DNA of 64,000 nt, taken from assembly GCA_963576735.1 (NCBI GenBank), contig OY755171.1, positions 15,252,001 through 15,316,000 of the forward strand, in the 5' to 3' direction. Positions 22,471-32,600 of the stretch are shown piece by piece (the stretch's first letter is position 1; each line of letters starts with the position of its first letter). The notes below the pieces were generated by a model, which was not told where the DNA came from, ran no database searches, and saw nothing but the letters and a program-made list of their open reading frames with translations. Made by a program: the position numbers and the translations under genes. The stretch is from Bedellia somnulentella (lineage: Eukaryota; Arthropoda; Insecta; Lepidoptera; Bedelliidae).

Positions 22471-23610
22471 GCATCATCCGAGGTCGTCGGTTATGAGATT
22501 GTATATCCCGCGGAAGTGTGGTGGTCGAGGCCTCTTGAGTGCCAAAACCATGCACAACCGCGAGGTATGCAACCTCAGAAACTATTTTTTGACGATGACG
22601 GATGATAGTATTCGGGGAGAGGTGGTCGCTAGTGATAAAGGACTGACTCCCTTATCGTTGGCCTCACAGGATTGGCGAACCCCGGAGGTACTTAGCACCT
22701 CTGATCGGGAGTCCGTATGGAAAGAGAAGGAGCTGCATGGGAGGTTTTACAAGGTACTTCACGAACCTTTCGTGGACCGTAAAGCCTCCCTGCATTGGCT
22801 GCGTTTCGGGGACCTCTTTGGGGAAACCGAAGGTTTTGTCTGTGCAATACAAGATCAGGTTATCAAGACGCGGAACTATCGGAAATACATCCTAAAGGAC
22901 GGTACCACAGACGTTTGTCGAGCATGTGGCCGTCCCGGAGAGTCACTTAGGCATGTTATTTCCGGTTGTTCGGCTCTTGCTAACACTGAGTACTTGCACA
23001 GACACAACCAAGCAGCCAAAATCCTGCATCAGGAGCTCGCTCTAAAATACGGACTCTTGCAACAGAGGCTGCCGTATTACAAGTATCTGCCGGAGCCAAT
23101 CCTAGAAAACGACCGTGCCAAAATCTATTGGGACCGATCCGTTATCACGGACAGGACTATTCTAGCGAATAAGCCTGATATCGTGGTATGGGATCGGTCG
23201 CAGTCGAGGGTATTTCTAGTGGATGTCACTATCCCTCATGACGAGGGTCTCGTGAAAGCCGAAACCGAGAAGCGTCGGAAATATCTCGATCTGGCTCACG
23301 AGATCACCGACATGTGGGGTGTGACTTCGACAGAAATAATCCCAATTGTTTTATCCGCGAACGGGTTAATTCCAACCAGCCTCGCGAGCAACTTGAGGCG
23401 GTTGGATTTCTGTGGCGTATCGGTTCCAGCACAAATGCAGAAAGCGGTGCTGCTCGATACGGCTCGGATCGTCCGTCGGTTCTTGAACCTGACTCCCTGA
23501 CCCCGACCGTCTGTGCTTTTGTCGGGGAGTACCGCCTCTCCCATTTAAAATTTATATTTTCATTTTCGGCCATGGGAGAGGCGAGAAACAAAAATGCTTT
23601 TCGAAATAAT
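22471..23610 (+). pseudogene. 5'-truncated R4/Dong-type LINE with restriction-like endonuclease
   Basis: The open frame to TGA at 23500 encodes only the C-terminus of an R4/Dong-like protein. It contains L-Y-I-P-R-K-C-G-G-R-G-L at the start, a C-x2-C-x7-H-x4-C finger (C-R-A-C-G-R-P-G-E-S-L-R-H-V-I-S-G-C), then K-P-D-I-V-V-W-D...F-L-V-D-V-T-I-P-H-D with a downstream K-A-E, the PD...D restriction-like endonuclease core. The reverse transcriptase is missing. The frame begins in the LINE 3' UTR by chance; the element sequence starts near 22471. A 3' UTR runs to about 23603. Bombyx Dong is known to insert in TAA repeats, and this piece sits between TAA tracts. Confidence 0.78.
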
Positions 23611-23618
23611 AATAAAAT

Positions 23619-23634
23619 AATAACAATATAGTAG
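23619..23634. repeat. target-site duplication, right copy
   Basis: AATAACAATATAGTAG, identical to 16771-16786. The lepidopteran repeat resumes immediately afterwards. Confidence 0.65.
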
Positions 23635-23730
23635 ATATCAAAGGGGGGCTCCCATACCAAAACGTAAGTTTCTATTAAAGTTGATAGTATGTAACCCTTC
23701 ATGCGTGCACTTGGCCGGTTGATGATGGAA
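23635..23730 (+). repeat. lepidopteran 'GGGTTCCGT' repeat, 3' part
   Basis: 'GGGGGGCTCCCATACC...GTAACCCTTCATGCGTGCACTTGGCCGG' is the expected end of the repeat begun at 16471. The LINE insertion therefore split it. Confidence 0.65.
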
Positions 23731-24116
23731 ATGATCGCCCTCCACTACAATTAGTAACTTTGAGGCAAAGGAATATTTCTGTAGCAATTTCTACGTTTGC
23801 AAAAAATTCTTACAATTTCTAATCAATAAAGGAAATTTTTTTTTAACACCAGCGGGTAAATTTAATAAATAATGCTTTTCTTTATTTATTTCACATGAGT
23901 TTTTTATATGAACTTAATATTCAAATTTTCTTACAATATTTTTGAATGTATTAGGATATGTAAGCTTGAGATATTTAAATCAACTCATTGCTTTGCTATG
24001 TTTTTAATCTTATTTAAGCCAATATTGAAAACTTTCTATTTTGAGCTCATGTCTAATCGCTGTTAATGTCTTCATGATTCATTCTGTAAAGTTGCTGCGT
24101 GAGTTATCGCCAGATG
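23731..24116. other. AT-rich, no feature seen
   Basis: Non-coding on both strands with no recognised repeat; within the hAT shell. Confidence 0.35.
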
Positions 24117-24152
24117 ATTCATTCATTCATTCATATGAATGAATGAATGAAT
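24117..24152. repeat. perfect palindromic ATTC/GAAT microsatellite
   Basis: (ATTC)n followed by CATATG and (GAAT)n forms a perfect 36-bp palindrome able to extrude as a cruciform. Confidence 0.85.
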
Positions 24153-24159
24153 TAATATA

Positions 24160-24414
24160 GCCGTGAGTATATACTCATATATATATACGCATATAAATCC
24201 CTTACGGGGTAGCCAGAGCTTTGGAATGAGAAATTCTTCAGCCACTTTTGGAAGTTAATTGGGGAAAAGAGGGTAATAATAAATGTTTTTGGTGACGGGG
24301 TCTCCAACCACATCGCCCAAAAATCACTTAAAAAGCCCCTATACCCTTAGTCGCCTCTTACGATCACCCACGGGTAGAAATGGGGTAGTGTTATTCTAAG
24401 CCGACACTACACGC
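24160..24414 (-). repeat. family A, full-length
   Basis: Near-complete inverted copy from 'GTATATACTCATATATATATACGC' to 'CCGACACTACACGC'. It lies next to the palindromic microsatellite. Confidence 0.75.
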
Positions 24415-24469
24415 CAGATGATGTACTTAGTAAATTAGGTTACGTTCGGAAATATTATTAACTAGTGGT

Positions 24470-24790
24470 CCGCCCCAGCTTCGCACGGATTGAGTTAAGT
24501 TCTTTTCACTGCTTACCCCCTATTTGGCATGATGATATATAGCCTATGTTAATTCTGAGAGTTTTAGCTTTCCATTAGTGAAAGAACTTTTGAAATCTGT
24601 TCCGTTGTTGTGGAGCCTATTCATTACTGACATAGAAACATATCTTCCCGTCTTATAATATTGTAAATAAGTAAAATATGCCCTTTTCCCGGTTCTAAGC
24701 AACCTCCCCAAAAAATTTCAACCAAATCGGCACATCCGTTCTTTTGTTATAAATAGTGTAACTAACACTACTTTCTTTTATATACATAGA
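24470..24790 (-). repeat. 'ACCCGCCCCGGCTTCGCACGG' interspersed repeat
   Basis: 'CTAGTGGTCCGCCCCAGCTTCGCACGG...TATAGCCTATGTTAATTC...CAACCAAATCGGCACATCCG' is the inverse of a very common arthropod repeat end; a second end piece is at 28310-28340. Non-coding. Confidence 0.6.
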
Positions 24791-25020
24791 TTAGTACAGT
24801 AGGAGTAGGCGCAGTCATCAATATAATGGTGAAGTATATGCGCTGTAAATACCTTCTCCTGAGATTACTGATTTGTGAAAAAAGTGTAAATGTGCCCGAC
24901 GAAAATGTTCTGAAAATTATTGTGTGAGAGAAACTGCTGGTCCTCCGGGGCCCCCCAAGATTCTGGGCCCTGGGCACGGGCCCCGTGTGCCCTTATGGTA
25001 AAGACGGTACTGAGCACAGC

Positions 25021-25640
25021 CCGGTTGGTTGCGAACAATAGCAATACATTTCTTCAATATATAAAAACTCAGATTCGATTCCTGTCGTACTAATTAATAG
25101 GTATCATAATACCTAGTACCTATCTCATGTCAGCAGAACGGCGACCACTGTATGAGTCATACAGTATGACACAACATCGGATAGCGTTTTCATAATACAT
25201 AGATACCTACTAATTATTAAACCTATGGAAATTAAATAAAATGATTTGATTTTGTGTAATGTCAGCGCTCATAATCATATTTAATAACATAATACTATTT
25301 ATGAGAGATCACAGGGCAAGACGCGCGGGGTGAGGGGCAGGGGCGGGGCATGACGGGATCTGCGAACGTACCAAAGCGGTTCTATGCTGTTCGGTTGTCT
25401 AGCGAAATCCCGCCTATAAGGTTGAGTTTTATGCTTCGTCGTCGTATGAGTTACAGCTGGTAACGGTGTTGTAAATTCTGCTTTTTTCTTGCTGATTGTT
25501 TTTAGATTGGGTTGTTTGTAGGTTTGTTTCTTTTGCCAAATTCATTGATTTGTTTGATTAAAATAGTAGATAGATAGTAAGGTAGGTATAAAATCAAACG
25601 CAGAAAAAAAAACCAACTTATTTCTTAACAAAAAGTAATG
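25021..25640. other. intergenic; GC-rich patch at 25315-25450
   Basis: No ORF. The GC-rich patch (GGGGTGAGGGGCAGGGGCGGGGCATG) stands out from AT-rich surroundings and could be a regulatory island or a repeat fragment. Confidence 0.3.
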
Positions 25641-25642
25641 AT

Positions 25643-26096
25643 ATCCCACCAAAAACATTTTAAATGTAAAAAATGTTAGCCAAGCAAATACAATACAAAA
25701 ATTTATAATATGTTAACTAAAAGACTTCGCAGACAAAAGGATTGATATCTGAATGGTTGCCAAGCACTGCTGATAATCCTGAAATACAAAGTAGATAACA
25801 AGTTAAATTAAAGTTTTGATTTAATTTGGCTAGTTTTCACCACAAAATCAAATTAAAATGTACCTAGCAGATAAGTTGATTATCATGATAACTCGTATGT
25901 GGAAACGAGCCAAGTTAAATCAAAACTTTAATTTAACTTGTTATCTACTTTGTATTTCAGGATTATCTGCAGTGCTTGGCAACCATTCAGATATCAATCC
26001 TTTTGTCTGCGAAGTCTTTTAGTTAACATATTATAAATTTTTGTATTGTATTTGCTTGGCTAACATTTTTTACATTTAAAATGTTTTTGGTGGGAT
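25643..26096. repeat. long near-perfect palindrome (2 x ~205 bp)
   Basis: The arm 25643-25849 is matched in inverse by 25893-26096 with only a few differences (for example CTGCTGAT against CTGCAGAT, and ATTTGGCT against ACTTGGCT). The loop is about 43 bp. Ends read ATCCCACCAAAAACATTTTA and its inverse. It could be a long-TIR MITE or a source of long hairpin RNA. No ORF. Confidence 0.85.
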
Positions 26097-26330
26097 TGAA
26101 TCTACTATGGACACCATTATGTTCGTTGCTTTACTAATGCTAATCTATTAATTTGCAATTTTTTATGATTTGCTGTCGCTGACATAAAACAAAAACGTTT
26201 TAAGAGTATTTATTCAATATAATTTGTTTGAGATATCGTGATACTTAATAGTTATATAGTATGAATACCACTTAGATAATTTTCAATGCCGTTTTAATTT
26301 AAGCCGCGTTTTAATACTGATACCGATACA

Positions 26331-26593
26331 TACATAATACATACCTATACTCACGGCAATAAATCCCTAGAAGAGGAGGGGTAGCCTGGGCGTCGGAATA
26401 AGAAATTCCTTAGCTACTTTTGGAAGATAAATGGGAAAAGATTGTAATATAAACATTCTTTGTGATAAATTGATAATACTCCAATCGCATCGCCAAAATA
26501 ACACTAAAAAAGCCCCAAATCCCTTCGTCACCTCCAATTACATCCGGTCGGATAAGTTTGGCCAGAAATATGTTAGTGCTATTCTTAACCGAT
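26331..26593 (-). repeat. family A, diverged full-length
   Basis: Inverted copy from 'ACCTATACTCACGGCAATAAATCCC' to 'GTGCTATTCTTAACCGA', older than most. Confidence 0.6.
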
Positions 26594-26644
26594 ATTTGTT
26601 AGATTTTAAACTCTTATAAATTTACTGCATTCATAATGCATTTT

Positions 26645-26735
26645 CCCGCGGTTGTAAGAGGAAACAATAGGCTTTTTAAGTGATTATTGGGTGAAGTGGC
26701 TGCATACCCACCGCCACCTTCTAATTCTGTAGCTC
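26645..26735 (+). repeat. family A fragment (middle)
   Basis: 'GCGGTTGTAAGAGG...GGCTTTTTAAGTGATTATTGGGTGAAGTGGC' matches the central part of the family. Confidence 0.5.
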
Positions 26736-26739
26736 AAGA

Positions 26740-27095
26740 CACATCTTATTGTGATTTGCTACTGTGATGTGACTGAGTGAAAAGCAAGTCAGAAGGTTGT
26801 TTGATTAATAAATGGAAACTATTGTAAAAATCCGTTATCGTAATCGTATCGTCATTATTCGTTTATTATTATGTAAGATTAAAGGCTAAGAAACCCTTCT
26901 TTGAAAGGCTTTTTAGTTAGACCAGTTCCTCATTTTTATATGAAAATATTAAAACATTGTCATAACTTTAAATTCATGCTTTTTTGTTACTCAACTCACT
27001 TCTTAACCAATCAGCGTAAGTAACTGGTTCTATTTACAATTTCACTAGCAGCCATTAGGAGGGTTACAAATTTCATCATCAATACATAGTATAAA
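26740..27095. other. no feature seen
   Basis: AT-rich and non-coding on both strands. Confidence 0.3.
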
Positions 27096-27099
27096 ACAA

Positions 27100-27250
27100 A
27101 GTCGCTTTCGCTGTATGTCCGTATGTATGCTTAGATCTTTAAAACTACGCAACGGATTTTGATGCGGTTTATTTTAATAGATAGAGTGATTCTTAAGGAA
27201 GGTTTGTATGTATAATAAATGCATAATATAGTAGAGAAACACTGATAAAT
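27100..27250 (+). repeat. interspersed repeat ('AACTACGCAACGGATTTTGATGCGG')
   Basis: 'AAACAAAGTCGCTTTCGCTGTATGTCC...CAACGGATTTTGATGCGGTTT' is a motif I recognise as common in lepidopteran genomes. Non-coding; the class is not settled. Confidence 0.5.
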
Positions 27251-27604
27251 TTAAAGGTTTCTAATGTGATGTCGTAAATAAGCACGTTTTTTTGCGCTTA
27301 TATTGCAAACGCTGGCTGAACCCTACGAGATAGACCAAAATAATGTACTACAGTATTGTTCACCTTAAAAAGTTCAACAAAAAAGTTCGCGATGGTATAT
27401 GTCTATCTCTTAGGGATAAACCAGCATAACCATTTTTATTCTTCACTAAAAAATGGTTATTTACGAAGTGAATTTAAACAATACAGCATTAATCCTTATC
27501 CAATTAAGTACCTTAAATAAATTGTGCATTTATTATAGATCAATATGCTTTTTACAGCATGTAATTTAAGTGAATATTACCGAAGATATTACAAATTTAA
27601 AATG

Positions 27605-27730
27605 CAGGGTCGTAGTTGTTTGCGCCGGGCGGCGCGTGCCTATAAATAGCGCGTCGATGGCCGCGCTTCGCCTTATAGCTTATAGCACTTTATGATTTGC
27701 AGCGATCGCACGCGTTTATCGGAGCTCTCT
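27605..27730 (+). promoter_or_regulatory. GC-rich block with TATAAATA, promoter-like
   Basis: 'GCGCCGGGCGGCGCGTGCC' is followed directly by TATAAATAGCGCG. The composition contrasts sharply with the flanks. No downstream ORF is attached, so this may be a promoter of a lost or non-coding transcript, or part of a repeat. Confidence 0.25.
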
Positions 27731-27837
27731 AGCGAGGAAAATATCAAGAATTAATTAAACTGAATAGAATAAGTATCTTTTGTTGTTGATTATCTTTTAA
27801 TTTTTATTATTATTTTTTTTTTATTATTATTATTATT

Positions 27838-27931
27838 TTGGCATGACTTTTAGTTCCTCGCCTCTCCCATGGCCGAAAAAGAAAATATAAATTTTAAATG
27901 GGAGAGGCGGTACTCCCCGACAAGAGCACAG
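27838..27931 (-). mobile_element. second Dong-like 3' fragment between TTA tracts
   Basis: This is the inverse of the 3' UTR seen at 23513-23605 (GTCGGGGAGTACCGCCTCTC...GGCCATGGGAGAGGCGAG). It is flanked by TTATTATTATTATT on both sides (27821-27837 and 27932-27946). Truncated to about 95 bp. Confidence 0.75.
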
Positions 27932-28334
27932 TTATTATTATTATTATATTAGTAGTATTGTAAGTACATTAGGTTAGATAGGATTAGCTTAAAACCATAT
28001 TTCTTGGTATTTTTTCCATTAAGACTTTGATTCGAATTTAGAGTTAAGACAATTTAGTATTAGGGCGAGCATTTTCAATTATTGAAAATTATAGTTAAGT
28101 TCATAGAAGAACTGAGTAGAATAGGTATATTTTGTTGTTGATAATCTTTTGTTTTTAGTCGAACAAATAGTAAGTAAATATTTTTTACTCCAGCACTAAC
28201 CAATAATTAGTGCAATTAGTTCATAGCAAAACATGTTTGTATTGGCTAATGACAAAAAAGCTGTGAACGTTGTGTATAAGGACATTCTGTAGTGGGTATA
28301 TTTTGCATTGCACCCGTGCGAAGCCGGGGCGGGT

Positions 28335-28785
28335 CGCTAGTAAATTATAAATTCAAAACTCGGAAACTTGTGAAAAATGATCCCCACTTACAATTACAAC
28401 TTTCCTGAGGTGAGTCCGTTATTTTACAATTTTCCTAAAACTATCAGGTAAGATGTAAATTCGCATGCTGTTTGACTGTTGAAACTTAGGGCCAGCGCTG
28501 ACTGCCGGCATGGCATGGCATGGCATGGCAAAGGATTTCGGTAAAGATATAGCATTTTTAATCTTATTACCATGCGTATAGAATTCATTTTGACACAACG
28601 ATGCCGAGGGAGGCCGCGGTAGGACTGAACGTCGGCATCGTTGTGTCAAAATAAAGTAAAATGAATTCTATACTCATGGTAATAAGATTAAAAATGCTAT
28701 ATCTGTACCGAAATCCTTTGCCATGCCATGCCGGCAATGAGCGCCGGCCCTTATAAGTTAACGAGTTTGACGATTCTCCTGCGAC
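28335..28785. repeat. foldback element with ~118-bp palindrome arms
   Basis: Left arm 28491-28607 and right arm 28632-28750 pair almost perfectly around a 24-bp GC-rich loop (GGGAGGCCGCGGTAGG...). Outside the arms are GTAAGATGTAAATTCGCATG (28448) and the inverse of GTCGCAGGAGAATCGTCAAA (28785), the same boundary sequences as at 14667-14763. The left arm has an expanded ATGGC run (about four units against two). Confidence 0.8.
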
Positions 28786-28789
28786 ATCC

Positions 28790-29446
28790 ACACTGTATTA
28801 AATTCCATGTTCACTTTTTACAAGACAGCTAAGTTGTATATAATTTTTCTTTAGTATGATTTTTTTTTATTACATTTCTATATTAGATATGCCTTCAATA
28901 AATACATCCATAACTTTTTTTGTAATGTTGATTATACGTACAAGTACTCTTATTTAGTTAAATATGACTCTACAAAAACGTTTTCTATCGTCTTGTAGCT
29001 AATTGTTAAATGAGCATACTGAATCTTGAGCTTAATCGATTCCAATACAATGTTAAGGAACACTGTAATAATCTTAAAGTAAAGCTAAAATTCTAAAATG
29101 AGACGAAAACTAAGTCTTTATAAAAATAATATAATGAATATGTCACTCGATAACTCACACTCAATAGAGTTTTAGTATCTATCTGTGTTAAGTAGTAAAA
29201 AAACTTTAAATTTTTACAGATTCATGCCAAGTATCATACACCCGCAACGCACACAACTCAAGTTGGCTCCCAAACCTGCCCACCAGCATAGAACAACATT
29301 CATAATTAAAATGCGATTTTAAGTATATATTCTTAACATCAAATAAATTCTATTATAAAAATGTTTGTCCTTAGGGTGTCGAACCCATTAAAACTTTTGA
29401 AGATCAAATATCTCTGTCTGACCAGTACAAGACCGTAGACTTTTCA
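28790..29446 (-). other. transporter 3' UTR and downstream sequence
   Basis: AT-rich. An AATAAA signal on the minus strand near 28869 would give a 3' UTR of about 580 nt (inference). No other gene seen. Confidence 0.4.
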
Positions 29447-29694
29447 TTACTTTGATGCATATTTTGCAACAATTTCACTTATAGCAGTATAACAGCCAGA
29501 GCACAAAACAATGGCATAACAGAACAACAAAACCATATTTTTCCAAAGAATAATTTTGAAAGCTCCTAAATCTCTATTCCATTTATGTATGATTTCTATA
29601 GCTGCGGGAATAAAAAGACCGAGGGTTGAGAAGAAAATTGCTCCAACCAGGCCTATCAGAAGTTGAAGATCAGGTATGGCTACTGCCATTATTA
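29447..29694 (-). CDS. transporter exon 9 (last membrane segments, stop)
   Basis: The acceptor 'tttcag' precedes 29694; the exon enters in phase 1 and ends with the stop at 29449-29447. It encodes two hydrophobic helices (L-L-I-G-L-V-G-A-I-F-F and I-L-W-K-N-M-V-L-L-F-C-Y) and a short tail. Confidence 0.88.
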
Positions 29695-32600
29695 CTGAAA
29701 TAAAAAATAACCGATTAGAACAGATATAATATCACCGCGCTTACATATCATATATATGTATGTATATATATGTATGTACAGTTGAATCGAGGGTTTTGGT
29801 GTAGCGCATAAGTTAGGATGTCTTAGTTCACTGGTAGGCCTTTAACAAAGTTGGGGAAACCGATAAATGAGGGCATGCCAGGACCGGTAGTTATGAAGAA
29901 GTATGCCTTAAAATAGCACTGCCATGTATCCATCCAGTGCAAATCTATTCCCTAACCCATTGAAAATTTCAAAAATGTACAACGTTAATATTATTATTTT
30001 TTCACTTCTACTGTCAATATAGGAATGCAACCTATTGATGAGAACGGGCTCGACCTATAATGGCGTCAATTGACCCTACTTAGTATGCTTATCCTTACCT
30101 GGAACTTTGCTTTTTTGTAATTTATTGTAAATAAATTAAATAAATTTTGGAGAAATAAATTATACATACATACATATACTCACGGCCATAAATCCTTAGA
30201 AGGGGTAGCCAGAGCTAAGGAATTAAAAAAATTTAACCACTTTTGGAAAGTTTTGTGGGGAAAAGATAGTAAAATAAGGGTTGTTGGTGATGGGTCTCGA
30301 ACCGCATCGCCCAAAAATCCCCCAAAAGCCCCAATACCGTTAGTCGCCTCATACGTACACCCACCGGAAGAAATGGGGTAGTGCTATTTTAAGCCAACAC
30401 TACACAGCATCATAAATTATATTATATTAGATGTTAGTATTATTAATGATTGATAGATGTATTGATTCTTTTTATATCAAAACTGTTCGAAAACAACAAC
30501 CGAAATTAACTAATACTACTAGGTATTATATAAACATGGCAAAAGCGCAGTTCAATAGTAAATACCTGTTAAAGTAACACTAGTAGTCCTTAAAATAACT
30601 TGAGCAATATTGTGATATTTCTTGTTGACTTTTCCACTCATTCGCGTCCAAATGATGTCCATTGGAGCATACATTTGCAAACAATACGTAAAGAATACAG
30701 CTAGTGCAACCAATATCTTTGCTGTCAGCGCAATTCTGGAAAAAATAAAGGTTAAATAAAACTATTTAAGTCATAAAGCTTTTAAGACGAAGAGAATATA
30801 GTAATAGTATGTAGTCGTGTAGAGCCGGCTTAGAATGTCGCTACCCCTTTCTACACACGGGTGTTGTAAGAGGCGACTAAGGGAATGGGACTTTTTAAGT
30901 GGTTTTTGGGCGTTTCGGTTTGCGGTTGAATACCCATCCCCGACACTTTATTTCTACCATCCCCTTCTCTATCAACTTCCAAATGTGGCTGAGAAGTTTT
31001 TAGCTCTGAAGTTCTGGCTACCCCCTTTTGGGATATATGTATGTATGTACGTATGAAGAATGTAGTAAATATAGTTGATAATATTAGTGTTTGAATACAA
31101 CCATTTTAGTTGCATGATTTCAAGTGTCAGTTTTGTTCTTTCTTTTTGGCTAACTTTTTAAGCTTTATCTAATCTCTCTGTCTCAGTCTCAATCTACTTT
31201 CTCATGACTTTACCTATATCTACTGTATCCCTAAGGTATGACTTTATTTTTAAAACCTTGTAGTAATAAAAGAATAAGGAATTTTAGCTGTGTAGTGTCG
31301 GTGGGTGTACGTAAGAGGCGACTAACGGTATTGGGGCTTTTAAGGGATTTTTGGGCGATGCGGTTGGAGACCCATCACCAAGAACCTTTATTACACCATC
31401 TTTTCCCCACTAAACGTTCCAAAAGTGGCTTAGGAAATTTTAATTCCTTAGCTCTGGCTACCCCTTCAAGGGATTTATAGCCGTGAGTATATGTATGTAT
31501 GTATGTATGAATTTTGTGAGCAAAACTTTATCGCAACAAATTTATTATTTTTATACTCTTATGATTTCCCAAAACGTTCTAAATACAAACAGTTCCCCTG
31601 AAAAGATTTTCGAAACCATGACGTGAAATAATACTTACGGTTGATCTTGAGGTAGGTTATAAGTAATACTTCCTAAAACTTCGTCTCCATACTTGAGGTA
31701 GCCAAACAGTCCAACCACTCCGTACAGAAGTGCCACAAAAACCATAGTACAATTCAATATGCCGGTGACTCCAAGAAAATACCGCGGATTTTTCATTTCG
31801 TTCTCAATCGGCATTACTACGTTGATACCTTCCATCGCAAATATAGCAGTACTGTAACGGAATATAGAAAAGAGTTAAAACCATTTATTTAACATTTGTA
31901 ACATTTTCTTTACAATCTTTTCCCCACTCAACTTCCGAAAGTGACTGAGGAATTTCTTATTTCGAAGCTCTGGCTACCCCTTCTAGGCATTTATAGCCAT
32001 GAGAATAAGTATTTATGTACGTGTTTTCAATAAGTGTGTAGCTTTACTAAATAACTCATCGACTTAATCGTAAAATAGTTTTTTTAGATACGTAACTAAA
32101 AGAAACGGTGGAGAGCTCACAGAAGCCCAAAGGGGTGATAGAGATACCAAATCCTCTGTACGTGACTTTGCAATATTACCCGTCCACTTTTGATGGTGCA
32201 CTGACGTGATAGACGGAAGGAATATGGCAATTTATCTACTTAATAATCGAATAATAAGCACAAATTTTGGGAAAATCTTTTATAAAAGAGATAGGTCGCC
32301 GCCTGAGGAACCGTGGCTGGGACTACCGTTCCGTACCGTTGGGGCATTTTTTGATGCAGAGGATCTCCCTAGCTGTTCAGCGGGGTAACGTTCTGCCAGC
32401 GTAATGGGGCCTTTGGGTCGAATATGTCTCGGAGCGGTTTGTTTAATTGACCTTTTTTTATTTTTAAGTAAGTTGTAAGGTGCTTCTGTCTAATGTTATA
32501 AAAAAAAAGCACAGCTCCATTATTATATGGACTTCTTTACAATATGGACTTTCTAGAAATATTTCTCGAGCCGCAAAAAGAATATCGCTCTATATTGTTC

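Larger units (their letters stand above)
15509..25020. mobile_element. hAT-like ends (15517-25012) bracketing a 9.5-kb nest
   Basis: AGCACAGC flanks both sides (15509-15516 and 25013-25020), an 8-bp hAT-type target duplication. Left end CAGGGCCGTCTTAA; right end, inverted, CAGTACCGTCTTTA, 11/14. Inside both ends is a shared GGGGCCC...GGGCAC sequence. No transposase was found, so the shell is non-autonomous. Most of the interior is later insertions: the LINE, the Dong-like piece, family A and other repeats. Confidence 0.7.

Noticed and set aside
23296..23702. Minus and plus ORFs over the Dong-like 3' end
   Set aside because: Antisense and alternate-frame shadows of the endonuclease region and its UTR.
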